Positions 1 through 12,200 of a DNA stretch of 64,000 bases are shown here, piece after piece (position 1 is the first letter of the stretch; every line of letters starts with the position of its first letter). The notes beneath the pieces were generated by a model. The model did no database searches and was not told where the DNA came from. It worked only from the letters and a program-made list of their open reading frames with translations. The DNA comes from Eudorina sp. 2006-703-Eu-15. Taxonomy: Eukaryota > Chlorophyta > Chlorophyceae > Chlamydomonadales > Volvocaceae. A program made the position numbers and the translations under genes. The stretch spans positions 1,162,857-1,226,856 of the forward strand of contig BDSI01000005.1 of NCBI GenBank assembly GCA_003117195.1, in the 5' to 3' direction.

Positions 1-256
1 CATATCGCGCCTCTGGCCGGGACCGACGTTAGCCGTCCCTGAAGGTATCCACTGTCCAGCACAGTTGGTGGTTGGCCGTTGGCTGGTATCCGTTGGCCGG
101 TATCCGTTGGCATCGGGGGCTTCCATGCTCTCGGCAAGTTGACCCCACGCTTCCTCCGGCACCATTCCCGCTGCGCCTCACATTTATAACTACATCGCGT
201 CATGTACGGCGCGCCGTACAGCCTCAGGCACACTGGTGGCGGCGCCGCCAGATGCC

Positions 257-3200
257 TCAGATGGCAGAGGCGTCGAACAACGGCTGCGGTGGCCGCAGCG
301 GTAGCTGCTGTGGCGTAACCGTCGCAGCCGTCGCCGGCGCAAACGAACGACGGAGCGACGCGAAGAACCCGCCGCCGCCGCCGCCGCCGCCCGTGCCGCC
401 GGTACCGACTGCGTGGGCCCCGGCGGCGGCGCCGCCGCCAGCACCGCCGGTAGTGCCACGGCCCTCCGCGGCTGCGCCGTGCGTCCCGTGGCTGACGGCG
501 TCACTGCCGCCGCTGGGTTGTACGTCACCCGCAGCGCCGCCGCTGCCGTCGGCGCTGCCGTCAACGGTGGCTCCCATACCGGCACTAGACCGACGGGACG
601 ACGTCCTGACGCCGTGTTGCATGCTGCCCCCGGAGGCGCGCCGCGCCGAGGCGCGGTTGTTAAGGCTATCACTCATGTCGTACACGCCGCTCCGCATCGA
701 CCCATGGGTCCGTTCTAGCGTCTTCGCTCGGCCCACCACCTCCACTCTCATGTTGCCTTCCAGGTGTCCAGCCGGGAGACCGTGAAGCTCCAAAAGCACG
801 TTGAACGGCGCAACACCGTTATTGTCCTGTGCAATAAATGCATGGTAATGTACGGCGCCGTACAACACGTCAGTACGTAACTGCGAGGTATGGAAACAGC
901 AGAGGGCGGGGCCCTTCCAGCTCTACGTGCATTACTATGTCGATACGACATATATCTCGTGATTTGCTCACTGCCGTACCCATTGCCGTAGCACTGCCGT
1001 ACCTGCAGCAGCATCGTCACCGCGTCCAGGAGCGGCAGCACCCCGCGCGCCAACACACTACCACTGCCGCCGCCACCCGCACCGCCGCCGCCACCACCGC
1101 CTTTCCCTCCGCCGCCGTTGCCTGCGGCGCCGCCGCCACCGGCGTCCCCGAACTTCCAGGCCTTCCTGCCACCTTTTGCGGCGCCAGCGGCAGCGGCTGC
1201 GCCGCCGCTGACGCCGCCGAGTCGCGGCCCCCGCTCCGAACCCCTCATATCCAGGACCCGGATCCAAAGCCGGAAGTGCGCCATCTCCGCTAGTGCGGCG
1301 GATTTGAGATCCAGCACCAGGGGCCCCAGATCCGGATTATCCGCATCCGCCCACATCGGCTCCCGGGTCTGGGGCGCCACCCTGGAGCGGACCACCGCCT
1401 CCCGCATGCAGGGCGCGGAGAACAGCAGCTGGGGCAGGGTTGGGAGCGGAGGGGGATCAGGAGAGGGTGAGGAAGGGCGCGGGCTGAGATATCATAACAT
1501 ATCATATCATATTATATTAAAATGATATGATATGATATAATAATATAATATAATATAATATAATATAATATAATATAATATAATATAATATAATATATTA
1601 TATAACATAACATAACATAACATAACATAATATAATATAATATAATATAATATAATATAATATAATATAATATAATATAATATAATATAATATAATATAA
1701 TATAATATAATATAATATAATATAATATAATATAATATAATATAATATAATATAATATAACATAACATAACATGCAGTACACGCAGTACACGCATGCACA
1801 TCCCGTCATGTCCTGCGGCTCTCCCCTCCCCTTTCCCCGCGCGAAACCGCGCACCTGCGGGCTGGGGAACTCGGCGGAGGCCGTCACCGCGGACCTCCGC
1901 CGGGAGCGCAGCATGAAGAGGCCGTGCGCCCGGACCAGCGTGAACACCAATCGGACCTGCGCGTGGGGCTGGTGGTGCGGGTGCGACAGCAGTCCCCGAT
2001 GCATCACGAGGTGACCCGCCGCCTCCAGACTACTGCTGAGCCCCTGGCTGCGGCCGCTGCTGTGCGCCTCGTCCACTGTCGTGCGCCAGACGGTTGGTAC
2101 GACAAGCGCTGCGGCCACGGGCTTGTGGTCGGAGGAGGCGATCTCCGGGGGGCTGAAGTACGACAGCACTCGGATCTGCTTGAGCGGCAGGTTCGACCTG
2201 GGGGGGGATTGGGTTTAGAGTTTCGGGTTTCCGTTGGCGGTTGGGTGCCACGTGCCAGTCTGTCGGGTGGTGGTTGCTTGAGATGACACACGGAAAGCGG
2301 AAGCGGATGGCCGAGCGGGCCCGTAACGATTTACCGCCGCAGACGTGCAGAGTGCGCGATGGGTTACGGGGCCAGGCATGAATGCGGTCCGGGTGTTGGT
2401 TTGGTTTCGGGGCCGGCGGCTGCAGCGGCAGTGCACGTCTGATTGCGTGCAGCTGAGGGCCCGCCTGTACGACACGTAGCGCGAGTTTCGTGTGGTCCCT
2501 GAGGCCTTGGCCCGATTGGCTGCCTTCCGTTGTTCGTACTGCGTCCTGCGGCGCAGCCCAGTCAGCGCAGGTCACTGAAGCAGACCCTAGGTCTACCTCT
2601 TAACTCTGAACCCTAGACCAGGGGGCTTCGCCCTCCCTGGTCCAAACCGAAGTCCCAGATCCGTATGCTGGCTCCGCGTCTCCAGCCACACCTGTACAAG
2701 ATACGGTCGCAGTACGCTGGGCTGCGCTGCGGGTTGTAGTCGTAACCCCGCCGCCTGAGCACCTGCGGGGTGGGGGGAGAGGCAGGAGCCACGGTCACCG
2801 GCGGCGGATGGGGGGAACGGGCAGAACGGCCGACAGACACCCAAGGGGAAGGGGGGAGAATGGCAGCAGCGTCAGCCTCCACGTCAGCAACAACAGCAAA
2901 ACCCAAAACACGCTGCTACAGCTGCAGGATCCCCCAATCGCGCTTCCCCCTTCCTCGGCTCCGGCTTTCAACCTGCCGAATGTCCAAGCGTGCAACGGCG
3001 TACGGTAGTACGACAGTTTGGTACGACCTTCGCAGTTCGCACACACCTTGAAGCTGGGCTCGAAGTGGATGGGTCCCTCGTGGAAACCCAGGAAGGCGCG
3101 CTTTTCCGACATCTCGCGCCGCAGCTGGTCCACCTGCACGTGTGTGTGGGGGGCCAGTTGCGTCTTGCGTGTGTTTATTCGCTGTATGTATTTGTCGGTG

Positions 3201-6200
3201 GTAAGGCAGGAGTGCGTGTGAGTGCGTGTGTGTGTTTAATTGGCGTTTTCGAGCTTGGTTTGGGCGACTTGGTGGCACCAACATACGTCGCGAACCAACC
3301 GGGGTAAACCTCGCTACCATGGCTGCCGTACAGCACCAAGGAAGCTGATAAGAGCAACCGTCTCGTGTGTCAGTCATGGATGGCCACGACGCCGACCTGG
3401 TTGCTTCAGGCTCTCCCGACAGACCGGTACGGCGGCAGGCCCTGCGACCGACAACGCGCGTCGGTTAAGATTCGTACTGTCATACAGCCGTACCTCCAGC
3501 AGCTTCGCGAAGGCCCCCTGGTGTACCTCCGCCACCAGGGACGCAAAGTCCGCCGCCGTCGGGCTCTCCGTTGGGGTGATGGCCTGCTGCCCGTAATCCA
3601 ACCTGTACGACGTACAAGCCAGCACGGCGTCAGCGCAACAACAAACAACCGAATGTCTGCCATTGCAACGATATCCGTACACATGCGCACGCCGGCCGCG
3701 GTTACCCCATTTCCCTCCGCGTGCACTCACGCACTAGGTCACGTCATTCTGGCAGATATGCCGTACAGATCTCACCGGTAGTTGAGATCTCCCATCCAGA
3801 CCACGTGATGGAAGGCGGTTAGTACGTCCATGTTGGAGCCCTGCCAGTCCAGTTTGAGGCCTCGGATGATGTCTCGGTAGTTGTTGTTGCGGGCCCTACG
3901 TGGGGGATGGGGAGTTAAAGCCAGTTAGGGAGCGAGGTTGGGGAGGTGAGGGGGTAAGCGAGGGTGATGGTGGAGTCCCAACGGGGTTTCGATTTGCCAG
4001 GGGTTACAAGGACAGGTGTACGACATCGCACGTACACACATAGCAACACAGTCATCAAGTCGTTGACCAGTGGTCCGGCAGCTTATGTACGGATAATGGT
4101 GTATGTACGGCAGTGCAGCATGTGCGCACGAGGTCCCTGAAAGAGAGGGCCCAAAGGAGCGGGATGCCTGTCTGCGCCGACGGTGTGTAAATGAAAAATG
4201 AGCCTTAAACGCCGTATATGCGTCATGTCGTACACCATGTGTCAATCGTACCTCGTACGGTCTTGGTGTGCGGCGAGGTGGCTGTTCACAAAGGCGATGG
4301 TTGTCTCCCAGACGCGAAGACTGATCCCCACACCGCCCTACGAGAGGGAGGGAGGGAGGGAGGACGCGACGGGGGGAGGGAGGGTACGTAACGGAGCAAC
4401 GGATGAACCCCTGCCGGATGAGGAAGACACCGCGCTGCCAGGCATTGATCGTCTGCCTCCGAAGGGTCATCTGGATTATTCGACACACGCCAGAGGTAGG
4501 CACGGCGCCTCAAAGTGCTACAGGCTACACCGATACGGGGCGAAGCTATTCCTGCTGCTTGCGTGCACATGTCGCCTGTTCGCCAATCGCCCTCGCCCAC
4601 TGGTCGATTGCTTGGCCCTTGAAAGTGCCGTTTCCAGGTGCGCTGCCCCCCATGTGACCCGGCTGCAGCCTGCTAGGTCCCTCTCCTTCCTGCAAACACA
4701 CGCACACACGCTCACACGCCCACTCCTCCCTGGGCGGTTACGGGTGGGCTTCTCATTAAACACACACGCCCACTCCTCCGTTGCCTGCGAAAGAACACGC
4801 ACACACTCGCACACACGCATTCGCCACCCCTCTCGCTCCGCCCCTCGCCCCGCCGCGTACCTTGTTGGTCGCCACCCCCGCCACCCCGGTCGCCTGCTTG
4901 CTGGTCCGAACGTCCGAGATGGCCGCGTACACGTCGTTGCGCGCAAACAGCAGCAGCCGGATCTGGCCCATGTGGGCAGAGGCGGCCATGAAGTAACCCG
5001 GGCCCATGGCCTCCTGACAAGGCAACAAGGCAGTTGGTATTTGACATGGCTAGACATTTGACGGTTTGTATATCGTTGCGAAGATGGCCTGAGACCGGCA
5101 ATGGCGTGCTGTGCGTATAGCAAGACGCGTAGCGGGCTGTGTGTATGCGTGTTCTCAGGCAGGCAGAACAGGTGTGCGTGACATGCAAGGGGCCGAGAGG
5201 ACATACACACGTACACGCACATCTGTTCTGCCTGCCTGAGAACACACACATCTGAAACCTGCAAATGAAAAGCATCAAAGCAACAACGGAACAACAAACA
5301 ACAAACAACAGAACGGAGCAACGGAGCCGCGCCACCACCGCACCAGCATGCAAACAAAAGCAAGACCCGGCAGGAAGCAGGCAACCCAGCAATGCCCGAA
5401 ACGCATGTGTGTAAAAGGTAACTGAGCCGCGAGAACGCATGTGTTTAGAATTGCAACCCGCATGTGTGTGTGTGTGTTATCAAGGAGAAAAGCGTGTGTG
5501 TGTGTGTGTGTGTTGCTGTGGACCCCGTGTGCTTGGCCAGCGAAATTCCAGCAGGGCCCTCAATCTCTTCCAAGGGTTCCGGAGCATCGATCTCCAACCA
5601 TGGCCCCACAGGCAACCGCAAGGGGACGCCTCCTCCAAGCCCAGCCTCGCTCACCGCCCCAAGTGACCCCCAGATGGTCGCCAGGGTCGGGGAGGCTGGT
5701 GATCCCCAAGTGACCCCCAGGAGGCGCCGAGTTCCCTCCCGACCGCCAGCCGCGGACGCACAGGCGCCTTCCCAGCGCCTCGAACAACGCGGCTGGGCTC
5801 TTGCTCTCCCCCCTTTCATGACCTGCAGGCTGCAGCCCCCTCTTTCTCTCTTTGGGGGCCCCTTTCCGCCTTGGCCCTTGCCCCCTTGCCCCTTCCCCTG
5901 TTACCCTTCTTCCTGCTGCTCCTGCACCGTACACGCCCCCAGGTGTCCGCTCCTTGGTCCCAGCCCTTTCAAGTCCAGTCCAAATATACACATACACGCG
6001 GGTTTCGGAGCTAACCACACACGCGCCCCAGCACCCGCACCTTGAGCCGGTCCTCCCACAGGTCCCGGAACTCGCCGCCCACTTTGGCCATGTCCGTCAG
6101 CACGCCCTTGCTCTTGAACGTCTGTTGGGTGCCCTTGCCCGCGGCGCCGCCAGGGCCACGCAGACCCGCGCCGCCGCTGCCGCTGGCGCTCACGCCGCCG

Positions 6201-9200
6201 CCGCCAACACCGCCACCGCCGATCGACGCAGCAGCCGCGTGGCCGACGCTCGGTCGTGCGAAGCCGTGGAGGCTGGTGCCGCTGCCGGCCACGGCGGAAC
6301 TGAAGGACGCGTCGTTGGCGCCGCCGCCTGCGCCGGCCGGGGGCGGCCAGACCGCCTGTAACACGTAATGGGCGTTCCGTAAGAGATATATGTATATGCA
6401 GGTGTCAAGCAGCGTCAGGATTGGATGAAGGAAGGTAAGGCAGCCCGATGTCGAAACGCCACAGGACTGTCCACAGGCAGAATTGCCCTGGAAGCCCGGG
6501 GGCAAGGCCCCCTGCCCCCACACCGCATCCGACCGGGGTCACGTTGACAGAAACACAGAAAGCGCCTCCGCTTCCTTTTCCATTGTGACCGCATTCACTG
6601 CCCCCCAGAAGCACCGCAGGGATCTTGCCCCAGCCAAGCGGCCAACCCTGACAACGGTCGCAACAACCCCAACGACTCGGTTGGTCTAACCGCCACCCAC
6701 CACGGATGCGATTCGGTTGAGCCCAGGTCGGTAGCCCGGGGACGGCTCCAGCACGCTTGCCCGGCGCCGCGCTGCCATACCATTTGTCGTCCGCGGCGGT
6801 GGAAGCGGCCCTCCGTACTGGCCGGGGGCCCCGTTCGGGTCACCTGCCGTACAGAACAGGTCGGGCGCCAAGCATTGTAACACGGCATCGCTCAAAGTAA
6901 ATATCCCGACACACCATACCCGTTCCCCGCCCCGCTCCGCCGAATCCCACGCCCAGGTGTGCCGTACAGCGCCTGGATCCGAACGCACGGGCCCACCCGC
7001 CCGTGCACACAAACTCCGGCTGCCTGCCGACATGTGCCGGCCTATGCGGCTCGTCATTCGCCCGCAACCTTAATATGTATCGCGCAAACTTTTGTTTTAT
7101 GGGCTGGCTGGGGTGGGCGCAGTCGTGTGGCACTACATACAGATATGTCCGAGCTTAGCGATGCCCCTTGCATGTCACGCACACCTGCTCTGCCTGCCTA
7201 CGAACTCACACACGCGCGCACACAAATCGCTCCAGGGTAGGGGCTGGGTCACAGTACCGGAAATCCCACAACGAATACCGTACACAGTCCCCGTCCGGGA
7301 TGGCACTGAGGCTGCTGCCAAGCCCCTCGCTGAAAGGGATATCACGCACGTGGCTTGGCAACTGACAACCGACAACGGACCCCTGACAACGGACAAAGCA
7401 GATTGCAAGATAGGCACCCACCGGCCATGAACCCAGCGCCGCCCCCCGCCGCCATCGAAGCCACCAGGTGCATTGAGGACGGCATGAGCGCGCTCTTGGT
7501 CCGATTACGCGGCACCGCCCTGCGGTGCGGTTGGTGGTTGACCGGTGACGGCGCCGCCGTTGGCAACGCTGTCGTACTCGACTCGCGGGTCACCATGCCG
7601 CTGCGCGGCGTGCTCATCCCGTCCGTGCCCTGCGCCCCAGAGTCGCCGCCGCCCGTGTCCGCCGTGAAACCCGACGGCGACGTGCCGCCCGGCGTGGCGG
7701 TTGGGTACGGCACCGTTGGCGGTACGAGTACTGACAAGCGCGGCGGCCGCGGCGGGCCGGAGCCGCCATTCTCGCCGCCGCTGGTGGCGCCTTGCGCCTG
7801 CACGAATGAGATTGGTTGCCGTTGGTCGTTGCAACGGCAAACGACAAACTAACCGACTTGCCACTTGAATGTAACAAAGTCCTCTCTGGGATTTCCACTT
7901 CTATCTCCTGTTGGGCTGCAGTGCTCTGAGGTGGATTTAAGGGCAGTCGACAGGAGCAGCAAAGCGGCGTGCCGTACCACGACATACGGCATCAAAACAC
8001 ACACGTGTACGACATGGACACACCAAGGAGTCCAGGAGCGCGGCTCCGCTGTCCAGTTGGCTGTCGGGCTTGCGGCCGTTGCCGTTACCGTTGGCACGGT
8101 TAGCGTGGCCGTTGGTGGTGAAGCTGTTGTACATCATGTTGCCCAGGGTACCGTCCATCGGGTCACGACTGTCGCCGCCTCGATTGTCACTGTCCTGCCC
8201 GCCGTACATGTCGTACCCGGCAGCACCCTGCGTGCGCGTGAGGTTTGGTTGGCATTGGGTATTTAAGTTGGTTTGGGATGGGATTTCACCTCCTTCTCAT
8301 TCCGTACAAGTTATCTATCGTACACCGGCCACAGCAATGGCAAATGTGCGAGCAGATGTTGACGAGCACTCCAGAGAAACCTTCATTGCACTCAGCACTG
8401 GAACTCAACTGCTCCCTACGATCCCTCCTCCACTCTCGAGTTGATGTCTCTCACCTCGTCGCCCAGCATGCCGTACTCCTCCTCCTGAGCAGCCACGTCG
8501 ACGCCGCCCGCACCCACCTTGTACAGGCACTCCTGTACGACCAAACAGACAAGCAGGCATTTGCAGAGCCAAATCAACTGAGCGCTTACTGCCCGACACG
8601 CAACTTCAGTGTTCGCAAGCACCTCACCTCACCTCACCCGCACTTTCGCCCTTGACCTCCCCTTGACCTCCTCTTGACCTCCCTTTGACCTCCCCTTGAC
8701 CTCCCTTTGACCTCCCCTAACCTCCCTTACCGTCCTAAGACCTCTCCAACGTTCGAGCCACCTCCTAGGATTCCTTCCCCATCTCCCCATCTCCCCAGTA
8801 TCCGTCTGCGGGTTCCTCGCCCCGGGGGCGCATACGCCGCTGGGTGCATCCCCACCTCCCCATCTCTCTACCAATTTCCCATACCCCACCTCCCCACTCC
8901 CGCACTCCTCCACGACACCTCCCTGGAGCAATCCCCACCTGCACCCCGATGGCCACCAGGTCATGCTGCAGACACTGAACTCCCTGTACGGCAGGGCACC
9001 GCGGGCAGACCAGGAGTCGGAGGTCGGGGGGATTACAAGGGCGAGGCGTGAGTGCGAGACTCTGCGCGGATCTGCGGTACGACGGTACGACGGTGCAACC
9101 TCAATGCGACATGCAGCGGGCGGGACTTCAGCGGGTAGGTCGGGGAACATATCTCGCACGCGACCCATGTGTCAACCCGCCGGGTAGATAGCTCGGGTAC

Positions 9201-12200
9201 GGCGGTAACAAGGGCGCCCCGCCCAGAAACGTACGGCACCTGCAACCAGGGTGTGAGGTCCGCAGGCGGCTCCGCATTGCCCACGTTCCAGGTGCAGGCC
9301 AGGACGTTGAGCGCGCGATGCACCCATTCCTGCGTGTGACCCATGGGTCGGATAGGTGTTGTAACCCGTGGGTCGGTGAGGAGTTGCGACCCGTGGGTCG
9401 GTGAGGTGTTGTGACCCGTGGGTCGGTGAGGTGTTGTGACCCGTGGGTCGGTGAGATCTTGTTACCGGATAATCGTCGGCGTACATTCGCGGACTAGACA
9501 TGATCCTAGTTCCCAGATGGGCAGGTCCCCTTGTCCAATTGATGAAGGAGAATACCCGCCCCTGGCCCCTGGTCCCACCCTGAATGAAAAACATTAAATG
9601 GATGTTAAACCCTGTCGTTGCTCGGTCTGCCCCCACATGTGCTGAACCGACGTAACACCTGATGGCCTCCTTGCATGCAACCCTCCGTTCCGTAGCTCAT
9701 GTACGGTTTCTATCCCGGCACCCCTACGTACACCCGTACATCCGTACAGACCGGCCGACGTACCGCCGTATAGAACAGCTGCATCTGCACCTGCCCCTTG
9801 TTCTTGCCCGCCCTGGAGCGCATCTGGTGCCACGTGGGCTGCGAGTACCGCGTCGGGAACTCCGCGATACTCTTGACGGGCACCCGCACCTGGCCCATGA
9901 ACACTTGGGCGCGCGTGGGGCGGCGCGGGGCGGCGTGGCGTGGGAGGATTGGGGTTTGAATACCGTATTGTAAATTGCATGCAACGGATGTGAGTCCGAA
10001 CGAGTCTGAACTTTAACTATCCCATGGAAATCCCGGAAATCACACCATTTTGGTGCGGAGGTCGGCGGAGGTTGCTTGTTGCAGGTGCTGTTGGCGGTGG
10101 TGTACTGGTGGTTGAAGTGCGTCTTGGAAGAGAGAAGGAAGGGGGCAGGGGGAAGTGAAAACACACACGCACATCGGGTGCGTGTGTTCCGACGGCTTAA
10201 ACACAGGGTACGGTAAGCCGAATGTACGATGGCACAATCTGCGGCGGAGCCATCCCCCAGCGGCCAGCCCAGTTCGTTGTGGGCTCACAAGCGGCGTGGA
10301 CAGGCCCGCCAACCGCCAACCCCCAACCTCCAACCGTAAACTACCTGGCCGCCAGCAGCGCAGGTGGTCGTACACCTTGACCTTGAGTTCAGCAAAGGCT
10401 GGCTGGGGCACATCGAACACAAAGAACTCGTCCCAGAAGGGGTCCTTGCTCTGCGTGTGCCGGGCATGTCGGGATGTTGGGATGTGGCACGTGGGAGGAA
10501 ACCACGTCGGTTGGGTGGGGTGGGGTGCAGGAAATTGGTAGACACATTGAAGCTGCTCTGCCAAACCCGACAAGCAAGCGCCAGCAATGCTGCGATGGGC
10601 AGTTTTGTCAACGTCACATGGACATTGCACGTTGCCATTGCTGGCAGACAACACGTGCAAACACAGTCCCGCGCTGCGTAACCGCCAGCGGCCCCGAGCA
10701 CAACCCAGCTGGGGGCGTTACGACGGGCGTTACGTACGCACCTTCATGACCGCCTTGGATGTGTACGACTGTCCTTCACACGACACCACGGCGTACGGAT
10801 CAATCTGCTTGTCCTCCTTAGACCTGCTCAGGTCTGTGGCCTGCAGCAGCCGGACCGCCAGCCGGGCGCGCTCCACGCGAGACTTGTTGCCCGTCCTGCA
10901 TCGCCGTACACATGGCATGTGAATGTAACCCATGGGACGATGGCAGTGGGTGTTTAGATAAGAGACGATGGCAGTGGGTGTGCTACGGCGCTGGAGGAAT
11001 AAATAGCCCTACACCCCGCGAAGCTTGGTACGACAACTGCAGATCAAACAACCATATCGTACAGATTCCGTACCGACACACCTGGTGTCGTGATCTCACC
11101 ACACCTGCCACACCGCTGCGGCGCGGATCGGGTGGGTCTACACATTAAAAAAAACACGCCACGTCACGCCTCGTCACGTCACCGGCCCCCGGTGTTCGTT
11201 CACGCCACGTCACCGCCCCCCCATGCTCAGCGAGAAACCCGCCCGAACCCCCCAGGCCTCCCGGGTGTGTTCGGTCACGCCACGCCACGGTCCCGACCCC
11301 TTTGTGTGTGTAAACGATAACTGAGCCGCGAGAAGCGAAGTCCAGCGCAATAATCGATGTAGGCGACGGAAACCCTTGTATGTGTGTGCCTCGCCGCTCA
11401 CCAGAGGGTAAGTCCCTGATCAGTTCCCAGCCGCCCACCGCCGCTGGTGGCCAGCTTGTCGATGTGTGCCCCGCCGCCGATGCCGCCACCGATGCGCGTC
11501 TCACTATGCCGTACGCCCAGAGCTCGGTTGCTGGCACCTCCGCCGCGGCTGGCCGAGGGCTGCGGGGCGGGGCGCGGCGGGGAGGTTTGGGCGTTTGGTA
11601 TCTAGGGTTTGATCCAGGGAGGGGCCCAGCCGCAGCATCTTGAGTTGTCGGGATGCATACCGTACCCGGGACTCCTGTTTTCCAGAATCAGGACAGAGGC
11701 ACTCCAAAGAACAGATATTTCTGCATTCCGTTATCAGGATATGGAGATTCCGAGAATGGGAAATCCGGGCATTTAGCAATTCAACCACGGAGACATTTGT
11801 CGTAACCCGTACTGATACACCGTACCGAGAAATCTCCGTCGCGATTCGCCAGCGACTCGTCCACGAGGTCGTTCAGCAGCTCCGTATTCGCCAGAACGTT
11901 GGCGTGTGTCGAGGCGCGCCGCGACTCGTACCGACGGCTGAGCGCGTGGTGCACGGACCGCCCGGCAGCGGGGCCGCCGCCGCCGCCGCCGCCATCCGTC
12001 GCGCCGCCGCCACCTTCCCCCCCGTCCTCGCCCCTCCGGTCTATCTGCAGCGGCAGCGGAAGTCCCGTCGCGCGGCCCCTAGATGTCTCCACCAGGATCG
12101 GGGGATCGAGAGACAGCCAAAGGGGACCCTAAATGTCCCCTTGGCGGGGGAGATTGAGAGACAGCCAAAGGGGACCCTAAATGTCCCCTTGGCGGGGGAG

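Larger units (their letters stand above)
2692..9329 (-). other. Inositol 5-phosphatase catalytic domain exons
   Basis: Signature motifs of the family occur in order across the exons: TWNVGNAEPP (9329-9240), DLVAIGVQ followed by E of the next exon (8983/8532), IRLLLFARNDV and SDVRTSKQATGV then NK/GGVGISLRVWETT (5013/4337), FVNSHLAAHQ (4337-4252), VVWMGDLNYR (3895-3776), DQLRREM and AFLGFHEGPI (3133-3047), and RSPAYCDRILYR (2762-2692). SSDHKPV follows in exon 2197-1855. No catalytic motif is missing, so the enzyme is predicted to be active. Between QECLYK and the Y-F strand before IRLLLFAR lies an insert of about 320 residues carried by four exons. Confidence 0.9.

Noticed and set aside
1512..2169. 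Long minus-strand frames full of Tyr-Ile-Leu
   Set aside because: They run through the (TATAA)n microsatellite. The true coding part (2197-1855) ends at a clear GTGCGC donor before it.
4500..4700. An extra 5-phosphatase exon (minus strand) between 5013-4861 and 4337-4252
   Set aside because: The direct join gives NK/GGVGISLRVWETT, which matches the family without a gap; including the candidate would insert unrelated sequence and a stop.
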